64,000 nt of DNA from Blepharisma japonicum (Eukaryota > Ciliophora > Heterotrichea > Heterotrichida > Blepharismidae). Position numbers and translations under genes: made by a program. The first letter of the stretch is position 1. Each line of letters starts with the position of its first letter. The DNA is taken from contig CATKHK010000019.1 of the NCBI GenBank assembly GCA_949751835.1, forward strand, positions 472,787 through 536,786, written 5' to 3'. The notes below the pieces were generated by a model that saw only the letters and a list, made by a program, of their open reading frames with translations, was not told where the DNA came from and ran no database searches. Positions 12,975 through 25,777 of this stretch are shown one piece after another.

Positions 12975-15900
12975 ATGTGGCTTGTTTTAATTCAAAGACT
13001 TTTTGTAAGGTTTTATTTTATTGCATTGCTCATAAAACTTTCACTTTCTCTAGAGATTATTGTTATTCAAAGTGATATGAATTACAAAGACGATTTGTGA
13101 AATGGAGGGATTTTGATTAGTTATTTAGTAGATGCAAGTCCTCAAATAGACTGACACATTTGCCCATATATTTCAGCACTTAAATGTATAGAATTTTATT
13201 CAGATTCCTTCATTTTAATTGATTTGTCAGAAGACCTAAGCACCCAAGCTGCAATGTCTGAACTTTGTAGGGAGCATAAAAAAATTCATTTAGTGGCTCA
13301 AGATGAGTTTAAATACCACGATGACTTGACTTATTCAGTTATTTCGTCTAAGCAAAATAGATTTAACGCATTTTTTAATTTACTGAACTTTTTTAACTGG
13401 AGTAAAGGGACAATTTTTACAAATTGGTATTATGAGGAGAGGTTTTTGAATTTCACAGAAAACTTTAATCTAATAACAATTGAGTCAATGATTGATATGG
13501 AAGATTTAATAATGAGAATTGTTCCACCTTTAGGATCAACTCTTTACTATATATTTACACAGAATAACGAATCGATTTCGATACAAAATTATTTAATAAA
13601 GGCAAACTTATTAACTGGAGGAAGTGGAATTATTTTAAATCAGAAAAGCGGCTATAAATGCAAAATTGAAGGGGCTTTAATAATAACTGATATGAGTAAA
13701 GAAGTCACAGATTCTGAAGAAAGATACCTGGGCTCTTCTATTTTAGCTTTTCTCAAAGAAATAGAAAATTCTGAAAATATGCTTGATGCATTAAATATAC
13801 TGGAAAAAGCACATAAAAATCATTATGGACCAAACAAATTTTCTATTGTCAATATCCAGGGTGGAGAAAGGGTTATAATTGGATCGATTATTGAAGGAGA
13901 AGTTTTTATGCAAAATAATGCAATTTTCCTAGGAAATACTACATCAATTCCCAAATCAGATAAAAAAATTCTGAGGATAAGCATTGATGCTGGGTCAACC
14001 AATCCAAACTATTCTCCATCAACTGTAGGCCCTCTAGCAGCTCGAGGCTCATATTTAGCTGCAAGCTATATAAATGAAGGCAACTCTGGAATATTATCAA
14101 ATTTTCAAATTGATATGTTTAATTATGACTGTGGTGCTAGTGTCTATAATGCATCATTTGCTAAAGCTTGCTTTAAAAAGGATTTTGATAGTTTTGGCTT
14201 AGCCCATATTGTATCATATGCATCCTCAATGGCCCTTGGTACTGTAAAACTATTCAAGTCGTTAAATTGGAATTTTCCTCTCCTCGGGATCAATTCAGAT
14301 CCTTCATTTAATTCCTCCACATTATATCCATGGTACCAAAGAGTTTGGCCTTCCTCTTCGTTTACACTTCCCTTAATCCCTGTTTTATTACGATCTCTTG
14401 GCTGAGAAAAAGCAGCAATTTTATACCAAAATGACAGCTGAGGCCAAAATGGGTATTATTATTTAAATCTAGGTGCAAATACTCATAATTTGATTTTAGT
14501 AAATCCTGATGAGACCAGAGCAATTCCTATTGGACTCGATAGAAATACAATAAAAAATCATTCAGACATCCTACAAGGAGTGATAGATTCAAATGCAAGG
14601 CTGGTTATTCTTCTGGTACAAGTCCCATTAGTGCAGTATGTAATTGAAGCTTTTTATGATTTAGGCCTAAGGAGAGGCGATATACTTATATTTGTTTCTG
14701 TTCCCGATATTTTGTCCAACATTTTAACAAGTGATGACTACCTTTATAAAAGGCTGGAAATCGGAGTGCCTATGATGACTTTTTTTGGGCAGCAATGAGT
14801 TGGAAAACTTGGCCAGGGTGCTTATTCGAAAATTTTGCAGTTATATAATAACACTGCGCCCAGTTCTTTTGCGTGCCATTATTTTGACATAATTTATTTA
14901 ATAGGTCATGCTCTTGATTTTATGATTAACCGTGGGCAAGATTATACAAATCCTTATAAATTGGAAAGTGTAATAAGAAACACACAGTTTATAGGCTGCT
15001 CTGGAAGTGTGATTATTGAAAAAGGAACCAATGACAGATTTGTTTCAGTTTTAAGTGTCCAAGTAGATAAATTTGATATAAATGGAAATGTTGTCAAGTA
15101 TTTTATTGGACAATTAAAGCCGTATAGTACACAAATGTTGCAAATTTCCACCCCGCTTATTTACCCTGACGGGACCACCATAAAGCCTTCAGATTTAAGA
15201 AATCAAGACACTGATTGCCCTTTTCCTGATAATGAGATAAAAACTTTCGTTAAAGGGAAAATTTTGGTTTTTTGCATTTGTTTTGCTATTACTCTTATAT
15301 CAATGATAATTACTTTTATTATATGAAAAAGGTGGTGAGAATTTTCAATTGAAGAGCTTAAAGAAAAACAAGAAATTTCTTTCCAAGATGCTGTAGTTGC
15401 CGCAACGATCGCTATCGAATTTTTCCAATTTGCTTCGATGGGACCTAACATGTCATACTTAAGCTCGACTTTAGGAAATTTTAGTAATTCTTTAACTTTG
15501 GAGCTAACAAATATTATAAAACTCAAAAATGGGGTATTTTGGGTAATTGTTGATGCAGTTTATGGATTGATAATTCTATGAATTTCAATGTGTGGAGTAA
15601 TTCTTCTCCGCTTAGATGAAAAATATTTACATTTTACGCTTTTTAGATTTATAGCTTGGCTTGCTGATTATATGATGCCAATTTTAGGAAATTTGTGCTT
15701 CATTCCATTTATTTCTATATGTCTTGATATTTTTGTATGTGATCAGTCAATTGGAGATAATTTTACCGACAGTTTTCTCTCATATGATTGCTATTATTTT
15801 TGCTGAAAAGGTGAACACTTAGCATATGCAATTTTGTCATTTTTCGCTTTATTGTGTTATGAGCCGCTCGCAGTATTTTGCAGGCCTCTTTGGCAAGAGT

Positions 15901-16397
15901 TCCAATCGCTGCTGCATGTAAAAGCAGCCCCTTTATTTTTGATGGTTAAAACAATTATCCAGGTTACTTTAATAGTGATGAATAAAACTGTAAAAAGAGC
16001 TCAAGATATTACTCATGGAGCTTTGTTTGTTTTGGTAATGATCATTTATATTGCTTTTCTATTTAAGTTCAAACCTTATAACTATTCAAGGTTCAATTTA
16101 TGACAAAATTTAAGCTTAATTGGTGTGGTGTGGTTAGCAATATTATCAACAATTGCACTTGGCGCTAAGGGAAACTCTGCAATATTAACAGTATTATTAT
16201 GTGCTGGATGGACCATAATTGGTATATTCGGGCTTTATATTCAAAGAAAGAAATATCCAAGCTTACTTTTTAGAAAAAAAGGCCATGATACAGTAAGTCT
16301 ATTTAAATTTGCCTTTACCTTTGGAAGAAGCTCACGCAAAGCTTTGACTAAAATAGCCCCTTCAAGTGGCTCATCAGAGCTTCAGCACAAGAAATAA
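12975..16397 (+). CDS. Receptor D: double Venus-flytrap, ~8-TM receptor
   Basis: Complete gene of 1140 aa starting at ATG 12975, with signal peptide MWLVLIQRLFVRFYFIALL. It is the close sister of receptor C, with matching blocks throughout: LSEDLSTQAAMSELC, GSTLYYIFTQNNES, AIFLGNTTSIPKS ending domain 1, ARLVILLVQVPLVQY and YPDGTTIKPSDLR in domain 2, and the Cys loop CDQSIGDNFTDSF. The C-terminus is KSLLF-type RKKGHDT followed by SSRKALTKIAPSSGSSE. At least ten TGA codons are read as Trp. It converges with receptor E on the other strand, with 101 bp between the two stop codons, and marks the turning point of the array's orientation. Inferred function: ligand-sensing surface receptor. Confidence 0.9.
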
Positions 16398-16498
16398 AAT
16401 ATAAATAGTAAAATAATGATTTATTTGAAGCATTAATATATTTGTTTATTAAAAAATTACTCTGAAGAGAAATAAAATAATTAATTATTTATAGTAAG

Positions 16499-19400
16499 TT
16501 AGTCAGCACTTTTGATCCCAGATGGCATTATTTTGCCTTTTGAAAGTGTACCTTTTCCAAAAGTAAAGGCAAACTTAAATAAAGTAGACGTATCTTTACC
16601 CCTTTTTCTGAATAATAAGCTAGGATATTTTTTCTTTTGAACGTATAATCCAAGAGCAACAATTGCAAGCCACCCACCTATTAAAACTACAAGTAAAGGA
16701 ACAAAATTATCTTTTATTCCTATCGCAATTGTGGATAGTGAAGCTAGCCATACAACTCCAATCAAACTTAGCTCTTCCCACCAGCTAAATCTTGGGTAAT
16801 TATAAGGCTTAAATTTAAACGTAAAAATTATATATATAATCATCACAATGACGAATAAAACTCCATGTGCGATATTTTGAGATCTTTTTATTGTTTTATT
16901 CATCACAATTAATGTAATCTGGATCACACTTTTTACCATCAAATATAATGGAGCAGTTTTCACGTGCAGCATATGTTGTAATTCTTGTCAAAGAGGCCTG
17001 CAAAATATTGCCAATGGGACATATAAAATTAGTGCAAGAAATGATCCAATTGCGTACCCTAAATGCTCGCCTTTCCAGCAAAAATAATTGCAATCCCTTG
17101 CAAGAAAGCTGTCAGTAAAGTTATCTCCGATTGACTGGTCACATAAGAAAATATCAAGGCAAATTGAAATAAAAGGAATAAAGCACAAATTCCCTAAAAT
17201 AGGCATAAGATAGTCAGCAAGCCATGATAAAAATCTAAAAATGGAAAAAAACCTCCACTTCTCATCTAGCCTTAGCAAAACAACAGCACAAAGAAGTGCC
17301 CATACCCCAACCCCGCAAAAAACTATATCCACGACAATCCAAAAAGTTCCTTTATCAAAATTCAAAATATCCCATAGACTTAGTGAAAGTACATCTGAAA
17401 TTTTTGCAATAGCAGAGCTCAAAATATCGAAATCAGGCCCCATAGCAGTGTATTGGAAAAATTCTATAACAATAGACGCTGCTACTATTGTGTCTTCTAT
17501 AGAAATTTCTTCTTTTTGTTTTAGCTCATCAATAGAGATATTTCATCATTTTTTTCATATTAGCACTGTAACACCAAAAGAAATTAATGCAACTGAAAAG
17601 CAAACCCCAAATAGCAGCTCTCTTCCTTTATCAAATGTTTTAATTTCTTTATCAGGGAATGGACATTTACTATTTTCATTCCTTAAATCGCTAGGCTTAT
17701 TGGTAGTTCCATCAGGATAAACAATAGGATTTGTGATACTTAAAATCTGAGCCGAAAATGGTTTTAATTTACCTATAAATTTTGTAGTAATTGCACCAGA
17801 TAAATCATCCTGACTGACCTCTATATCTCACCCGTCAACAATCCTGTCATTCGTCCCTTTCTCTATTGTTACCCTTCCTGTGCATCCTTGAAACTGCTGA
17901 ATCCTTATGACTGCTTCTAACTTTTTAGTGTCAGTGTAATCCTGCCCTCTATTTATCATATAATCCAAAGCATGAGCCAAAAGATAAACTCCATCATAAT
18001 AAGGGCAAGTAAACGCATTTGTAGGCTCTTTATAGGTTGCCATGACCTTTGCTTTAGCTTTTTCCCCAATTTCTCCTACCCAATTTTGTTGAATCATCCT
18101 AAACATCGGAACTCCGACTTCAAGCCTTTTATATAGATAAGTATCATTGCCTCCAATAATAGTTAGCATATCCAAATAAGTCGCGAAAATTAGCATATCA
18201 CCTTTTCTCATGCCTAAATCATAGAGCATTTCTAGCACAAAATTGCACATAGGATACTGTACCGTAACTATCAATAATCTTGCTTGGGAATCTATGATTT
18301 TCTGGAACACATTGGTATAGTTTTTTATAGTGGTTCTATCAAGATTCGCGGGAATATATCAAGTGCTTTCTGGATTCATTATTTGTAAGCCCTGACTTTT
18401 GATGGCTGGGTTTAAATACCACGACCTTGAAATTGCCCATAAATCGTTTTGGTATAAAATCGCAATTTTTTTCCATCCCATAACTTTGATTAAAACTGAG
18501 AGTAATGAAGAAGCATAAGCTGTGGAAAACCCTACTCGGGTGTACATTGGATAGGTTTTCGTTACATTTAGAGAAGCATCAGAATTGGTGCATCCTACAA
18601 CTGGAAAAGATGCATTAAGAGATTTGAAAGTCTGCAATGCTCCAACAGCTACACTTGAGCCATATGATGAAATATGGCCTAAGCCAAATTTATCAATGTC
18701 TTTTAGAAAACAACTATAAGCAAATTTCGCATTATAGACGGTAGCTCCACAGTCATAATTAAAAAACGCAAGCTGGAAATTTGATAAGATGCCGTGGCCT
18801 GCATTTATCTCATCTCTTGATAATCATGCACCTCTAGCACCGATTACGCCACTTGTAGCTGGCAGTGCATTCGGGTTTGTTGGCCCAGCATTTATGCTTA
18901 AATTCAAAATTTTTTTGGTAGATTTCGGAATTATGCTTGATTTCCCAGGAAAAGTAAGGTTATTTGCTATAAAAACATCATTATTTATAATCGTCCCGAC
19001 AATGATTCTTTTGCCATTCTGGATGTTGACTAAAGAAAATTTGTTTTTATCAGGATAATTTTTAAGCACAGAGAGCAGATTTTGGGCATTTTCCTTTGAA
19101 ATGTGACTTAAAATGTAAGAAATGACATTTATAATAGAATTTTTAAAATATTCTTCAGAAGATTCAGTATATTCTTGCCCATAATCAGTAATAATTAAGG
19201 CTCCATCTGTATCACACTGGTACCCGCTTTCTTGGTTTAAAATAATTCCATTACCAAGTGATAAGAGTTTTGCATGATTTAAGTATTTTTGAATCTCAAG
19301 TGACTCTGAGATATGAGAAAATATATAGTAAACTGTGGCCCCTTCTCGAAAAACAACTTTATTTACAAGCTCTTCGATGCTTGATTTAGCCTCCACTCCT

Positions 19401-19915
19401 AAAAACTTGAATTCGCTTGAAAATTTTTTAACTTTTTCTTTAAAATCATAATTCTCTTGATTGTAAAACGCAATCCCCTGCGTCCAATCTAAATATTCGA
19501 GAGCTGCTAAAAAAGCATTTATTTGATCGGTTTTAGGCGAAGCAAGCGAGAAAGTTCAATTGTCAGAATATTCTAAGCTGCTTTCTAGAACCAAGTGAAT
19601 TATGAAATTGCTGATGCATAACTGTGAAATTTTGTTTTGGGTATCTAAATTGATAGATAAATCAAGCAAAATTAATGAACCCGGAAAATTGCCAATGCAT
19701 TCATCAATGAGTGAAATCTCGCATCTGTGTCAGTCGACAGATGAATTTAGTGATTGAGTCATATCAAGAATAATAGCTTCGTCTCACATGTCAGAATCTG
19801 AATCACTTCTATCTATATAAGCAATTATAATTTCTAACGAAAAGGATAATTGCGATATTGTGAATAATAAAAGAAGCATTCTGAAATAACGCTGAAGAAC
19901 GCCAAAAGCTGTCAT
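16499..19915 (-). CDS. Receptor E: double Venus-flytrap, ~8-TM receptor
   Basis: Complete minus-strand gene of 1138 aa. ATG 19915 opens MTAFGVLQRYFRMLLLLFTI, a signal peptide, then SLEIIIAYIDRSD. Domain 1 includes EYLDWTQGIAFYNQ and GATVYYIFS and closes with NLTFPGKSSIIPKS. Domain 2 includes ILYQNDLWAISRSWYL, ARLLIVTVQYPMCNF, YDLGMRKGDMLIF and the DYMINRGQDYT block. The membrane half keeps the CDQSIGDNFTDSFLARDC loop, and CRPL-W-QEL has a TGA Trp where the paralogues use TGG. The tail is YPSLLFRKRGKDTSTLFKFAF. These features match receptors B and F. Its 5' flank faces the UBA-like frame at 20294. Confidence 0.9.
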
Positions 19916-20293
19916 ATTAAAATTAAGTTATTTTTGTATAAAAAATAAAGAGCAGACAGAAAAATTACCTGAAAAAAATTTAGAGTCTGTGATATTTCTG
20001 GGAAGGAGGTGGAAAAAAGTTTTCCATTTTGCTTTTTGAGAACAAAAACTATTAGAGTTTTTTTCTAAGTTCTAGCAGCATATTTTTCGGTTTTAAAAAA
20101 GTTCAAAGAAAAAGAAAGCGTTTAAAAGCTTTTATCTGCTTTTAATATTTCAGAATATATCAAGTATCGATCGATGCGCATAAAAATAAAGGTTGCAATA
20201 AAAATGCTATATTTTCAAATTTTTGTATAAACTTAAAAATGTTGGCGTTTTAAAATTTAGCGTAAGCCATCCTAAAACCACTTACACATCGAA
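19916..20293. promoter_or_regulatory. Divergent promoter region (receptor E / UBA-like frame)
   Basis: This 378-bp AT-rich stretch between two divergent starts is where the promoters of receptor E and, if it is expressed, of the UBA-like frame should lie. No specific motif was recognised. Confidence 0.35.
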
Positions 20294-20614
20294 ATGGCTC
20301 CAGATTTTGTTGGAGATTGTAGACTAGCTGATAACAGTTGATTTTACAGTGATTCAGATGAAGATGAATTAAGCGGACTTGATAATATGGAAATATTGGG
20401 ATGGATATTGAGATATTTAGGCTACAAGAAAGATGAAGCAAGAAAAGCGCTTGAAGTATGTGAAGGGGATATCGAGCACGCTCTTGAGTTGCTACTAGAT
20501 TGTAGCGCAAAATCAAATAAAATTACTGAAATGGATTGGGAGCAAGATTTACTATTATTTATAGGAGGACTTGAAGGAAAGTTGCTGGAAGTAGACGAAA
20601 TCATTACAATTTAG
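20294..20614 (+). CDS. Small UBA-like protein
   Basis: A 106-aa frame from ATG 20294 to TAG 20612, with one TGA read as Trp (DNSWFYSD). The N-terminus is acidic (SDSDEDELSG). Residues ~32-65 (MEILGWILRYLGYKKDEARKA to EGDIEHALELLLD) look like a ubiquitin-associated three-helix fold: hydrophobic helix 1, the MGF-like LGY turn, and the A-L-x-x-x-x-G-D-x-E-x-A-x-x-x-L pattern of helices 2-3. The end (MDWEQDLLLFIGGLEGKL) could begin another small domain that is cut by the stop. Interrupted gene is a real possibility: after the TAG, the same frame reads sensibly (PEDWKRADVRLIYKEGEN) until another stop. UBA call is moderate. Confidence 0.5.
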
Positions 20615-20739
20615 CCAGAAGACTGAAAAAGAGCTGATGTAAGACTAATCTATAAGGAAGGAGAAAATTCCATTCGTGCGGCTACTGTTAAGCAAAAAGG
20701 AAGGAAGATTCAATAAAAAGAGAATGAGGCAGCTACAAG

Positions 20740-21264
20740 ATGCTGGAAGAGATGGCATACAATGATGAAATTGTGGGCAATAGACGATTAACATGTAAAT
20801 ATTTATCTGAAACGAGAGAAAAGAATAATGGATGCCAAGAACTGGAGGGATCATGATGGAGCTATGCAAAGCTTAGTAAAAGTTTGAGCGAAATAATCGA
20901 TGAATTTAGCAACGATGATGAAGTCCATAAATACAAAAGACGAAAGATAATTTCAGAAAAGCAAAGAGCAACAATAGATAAGCAAGGTGTAATGAATCGA
21001 AATGGAAGAAACTGGAAGAGTTTTAAACAAAAAAGGTTCATAAGGACAGTTAGGCCAAAAAATAGCTGAAGATATGAAATAATCGTGAAGGAATGGAGGG
21101 ATGCAGGTGGATATGAAGCTGCACAGGAAGTAGACTGAATACTTAAGGACTATCTCACGAAGATATTTATGAACAGAGGACTCAGACATACAGAGGATTG
21201 AAACAGAAGTGAATACGGCATCAAGCAACACAAGATCACAGATTGATTACTATGCGGTTCATAA
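20740..21264 (+). CDS. Unknown basic protein (possibly the second part of a broken gene)
   Basis: With TGA as Trp this frame has no stop from 20692 to TAA 21262; the first ATG is 20740 (174 aa). The protein is charged and Trp-rich (QELEGSWWSYAKL, KRRKIISEKQRAT, GRNWKSFKQKRF, GYEAAQEVDWILKDYL) and ends in KITDWLLCGS. I do not recognise the family. It lies in a different frame from the UBA-like protein just upstream. A 17-nt GT-AG segment near 20675-20691 would join the frames, but a TAG at 20612 would remain. It may be a separate gene or the distal half of a decayed one. The overlapping frame also reads sensibly if TAA and TAG are ignored. Confidence 0.35.
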
Positions 21265-21818
21265 CTAATAATAACTAAGCAAGAAAATATTTCAAGCCAT
21301 TTACTTTTTACCCCTCTACTACTGAGTAAACTATTTTATAAAGCTACCTGATAATCTTTAATATTATTTTTGAACAATTAAAATAAATAGAGAACCTTCT
21401 TAACCCTTTTGGAAATTTCAAAATAATTTATTGCTGCTTCCTCTGAGCAGAAGATTTGGCAAGCGGAAAATACAGCTGATTAAGGATCTTTTAAAGCTTA
21501 CAGAGTAAGGTGGCTAAAGAAAGATATATATATTATAATCATGAGCTAAACATGAAGACAGGTGTGAAAATTAAGAATAAATGTTGCAACTAAAATAAAT
21601 AACCAAACCTTGGATTTTTCATAACACCACTATTTTGGAATTTATGTCATTTTTAAGTTATAAATAAATTTTTAACTTATAATGAAATATTATTAAATTT
21701 TAATTTTTTTTTCAAAGATAAAATTTTATTGAGGCATTCAAGAAATCTAAATTTATTAAAATGAGCTTTGTATTCAAAAAGAAAAGAAATGCAATCAAAA
21801 GCTAATAATTATAACTTA
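21265..21818. other. AT-rich spacer
   Basis: Nothing coding was recognised. It forms the 3' flank of receptor F and of the unknown frame. Confidence 0.4.
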
Positions 21819-24800
21819 TTAAGAAATTTTGTGTTCTTTTGGGACTATTTTTCCCTTTGAGAATCCGACACTTTTTCCAAAAGAAAAAGCAAATTTAAAT
21901 AAAGTTGACGTATCTTTGGCGCTTTTTCTAAATAACAGGCTGGGATATTTTTTCTTTTGAATGTAGAGCCCAACAATTACGATAATAAGCCAGCCAAAAA
22001 TCAAAACTGCTAACAGAGGAATGAAATCATGCTGGATCCCTATAGCAATCATAGATATAAAAGCTAGCCACTCAACACCAATTAAGCTTAAGCCTTGTCA
22101 TCAGCTAAATCTTGGATAATTGTAGGGCTTAAATTTAAAAGTAAATATAATATAAATCAGCAGAACTATTATAAACAAAACACTATGGGCTATTTCTTGA
22201 GATCGTTTTATAGTTTTATTCATAACAATTAATGAAATCTGAAAAATACTTTTTACCATCAAATATAAGGGAACAACTTTGACATGAAGCATTAGCTGCA
22301 ACTCTTGCCAAAGAGGCCTACAAAATATCGCTAAAGGTACATATAAAAGCAGTGCTAAACAAGACAGTATTGCATATATCAAATGCTCATCTTTTCAACA
22401 AAAATAGTGGCAATCTCTAGCAAGAAAACTGTCAGTAAAATCATCACCAATTGATTGATCACATAAATAAACATCAAGACAAATCGAAATAAAAGGGATA
22501 AAGCACAAATTCCCTAAAATCGGCATGAGATAATCAGCAAGCCATGATAAAAACTTAAAAATAGATATAAACTGCCATTTTTCATCAAGTCTTAACAAAA
22601 TAACAGCGCAAAGAACAGCTCAGAGCCCAATTCCTCCAAAAACAATTTCTACAACAACCCAGAATACCCCATTTTCCATCTTTAAAATATCATCTAAATT
22701 CAGTGACAATGAATTAGAAAATTTCGAAACTATAGAAGAAAAAATTGAAGTTTCAGGTCCCATGGAAGTATATTGGAAAAATTCCACAATTATTGATACT
22801 CCCACTATTAAATCTGGCACTGAAATTTCTTCTTTTTTCTTTAGCTCATCAATTGATATATTTCATCATTTTTTCCATATTAAAACAGTAATTACAAATG
22901 TAACCAAGGCAACAACAAAGCAAATCCCAAAGAGCAGCCCCCTTCCTTTAGGAAAAGTTCTTATCTCTTTATTAGGGAATGGACATTTATTATTTTCATT
23001 TCTTAGATCGCTGGGCTTAATAGTAGTTCCATCAGGATAAACAATAGGATTTGTGATGCTTAAAATTTGGGAGGAAAAAGGCCTTAATTTCCCTATAAAC
23101 TGAGTAATAACATTTCCTGCTTCATCGAACTCATTTATTTCGATGTCTCAGACGTCAACAATTCTGTCATTAGTCCCTTTCTCAATTGCCACTTTTCCTG
23201 TGCAGCCTTGAAATTGCTGATTTCTAATAGCCGCTTCTAGTTTATAAGGGTCAGTGTAATCTTGCCCTCTGTCTATCATATAATCCAAAGCATGAGCTAT
23301 AATATAAATCCCATCATAATAAGGGCAAGTATATGAATTTGTAGGTTCTTTAAACATAGATGTTATTTTTTCTTTAATACTTGCTCCTTTTTTACCTACT
23401 CAATTTTGTGGAAGCATTCTAAAAGTTGGAATACCTACTGCAATCCTTTTTCATGCATAAATATCATCTTTTCCAGCAGCAGTTAGCTGATCCAGATAAG
23501 TTGCGAAAAAAAATAAATCACCTTTTCTAATTCCAAGATCATAAAAAAACTCCATCAAAAAGTTATACATAGGATACTGCATAGTCAAGACCAATAGCCT
23601 AGCTTGGGAATCAATAATGCTTTTTATTGTGCTGGCATAATTTTTTAAGCCTTCTCTATCAAGACCTGCAGGAATATATCAGGTACTTTCTGGATTCACA
23701 ATTTCTAATCCTTGCTTATCTATAGCTGGGTTTAAATATCAAGACCTTCCTATTGCCCAAGTATCGTTTTGATATAAAATCGCGATTTTTTTATATCCCA
23801 TAACTTTGATTAAAACTGAAAGCAATGAATAAGCGTACGCAATGGAGTAACCCACCCTTGTAAACATAGGAAAATTTGAAGTGGAGTTTAATGAAGCATC
23901 AGTATTTGAGCATCCAACTATTGGGAATGTTAAATTGAGCAGTTTAAATGTCTGCATTGCTCCAATCGCTACATTGGAAGCATATGATGACACATGGCCA
24001 AAACCGAACTTGCCAATATCTTTTAGAAAACAGCTATAAGCGAATTTCGCGTTATAAACAGTAGCGCCACAGTCGTAGTTAAATAGCTCAATATGAAAAT
24101 TCGGTAAAATGGTGTGACCATCATTTATTTCATCTTTTGCAAAATAAGTACCTCTTGCTGCAATTACACCCCCTGTTGCAGGCAATGCATAAGGATTTGT
24201 GGGGCCTGCATTTATGCTTAAATTCAAAATTTTTTTGGTTGACTTTGGAATAGTATTTGAGGTCCCAGGAAAAGTCAAATTATTTGTTATGACGATATTA
24301 TTATTTACAATTGATCCAACTACCACTCTCTCTCCGCTCTGGATATTCACCAAAGAAAACTTGTTTTCATTAGGACTATTTCGGAAGCCCTTCATAATGA
24401 CTTGAAGATCTGACGATGTTTCATTTGAAGTTTGGTCTATAATAAAAGAAATTGCACTTACAATAGAGTCTTTAAAATATTCACTAGAAGAAGCTGCAAA
24501 TTCGTGTGCGAAATCAGTGATAATTAAAGCGCCATCAGTTTCACACTGATAGCCACTTTCTTGATCAAGAACTATTCCATTACCAGATGTAAGAAGTTTG
24601 GATTTTTTTAAGTTTTTTTGGATTTCTAATGATTGTTCTCAGTTTGCAAAGAGACAATATACAGTTGCACCTTCTCTAAAAGCAACTTTATTGATAAGCT
24701 CTTTGATGCTTGACTTTGTTTCAACTGCCAAAAAATTAAATTCATATGAAAAATGTTTCATGGTTTCTTTTACTTCGTAATTCTCTTTATTATTAAAAGC

Positions 24801-25229
24801 AATCCCTTGAGTCCAATTTAGATATCTCAGTACTGATAATACAGCAGTTATCTGCTCAATTTTAGAAGAGCCAAGAGAAAATGTTCACTCATCAGCAAAT
24901 TTTATGTTGCTCTGGAGAACTAAATGAATCAAAATTCGACTTTTGCATAAATGGGAAATTGAACTTTGTGTCGCTATATCATTTGATAAATCTACTAGAA
25001 TCCTTGCATTTGGAAAGCAGTCAGCACAGCGAGGAAGATTTGTAATGCTACATTTGTGCCAGTCCACAGAAGCACTTAACGATTGAGTGATGCTAAAAAT
25101 AAAGGTTTCGTCTTGATAAAGACTGTCCTCATAAGCGATTATAACTTCTAATGGGGTGGATAAGTGTAAAAAAGTAAATAATGTCAAGGTTTTCCACAAA
25201 ATCTGTGATCGAATATGTGGAATTATCAT
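21819..25229 (-). CDS. Receptor F: double Venus-flytrap, ~8-TM receptor
   Basis: Complete minus-strand gene of 1136 aa starting at ATG 25229, with signal peptide MIIPHIRSQILWKTLTLFTF. Domain 1 includes RYLNWTQGIAFNNKEN and GATVYCLFANWEQS and closes with NLTFPGTSNTIPKS. Domain 2 includes RGTYFAKDEINDGH, ILYQNDTWAIGRS, the YDGIYIIAHALDYM block and YPDGTTIKPSDLR. The membrane region keeps GNLCFIPFISICLD, the CDQSIGDDFTDSF loop and CRPLWQEL. The tail is STLFKFAFSFGKSVGFSKG. It is closest to receptors E and B. Several TGA codons fall at Trp positions (TPQNWVG-type motif, YAWKR, FADEWTF). The frame is intact throughout. Confidence 0.9.
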
Positions 25230-25777
25230 ATTGGTTTAATTCTTAAAAATAATTGCAAATAAAGATTTAAAACATTAAAAGAAAAATATTTTTCAAAGAA
25301 GCAATTATGGCTTCAAATTTGTGTGTTTTTATTTTTGGATAAATACATATAAAACAAATAAGTATCAGAAACTTTAAACAAGCTAAATATTCTTATTCAT
25401 TATCTTTATATATTTTATAAGCGGTTTTAAATTTGGAAATAAGACATAAATCAAAACAATTAAAATCTAATTTTATATGAGAAGAATTTCTTAATAATTA
25501 TTGCATATTTATAATTAGCTTGTTTAGAAGAGCAGACACAAATTCTTTATCATTTAATAAAGAAACTTTAATAGAAAAATTTCTTCTTAATTCTTCAGAT
25601 GCTATTGTTACAGCTTTAGTAATCATTAATTTTATATCCATTTATTATTTTCCGATAGCCTGCTAAGCAAATAAAAATAATTTCCATTAATTAAAAATAT
25701 AAAATATAATAGATTAATAAATGTACTATTATTTAATGGCATCTATAAATTCTAAACTATGAGTAAATTTCAATAAC
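25230..25777. other. AT-rich spacer between receptors F and G
   Basis: No coding frame was recognised. It contains the receptor F promoter side and the receptor G 3' end. Confidence 0.4.
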
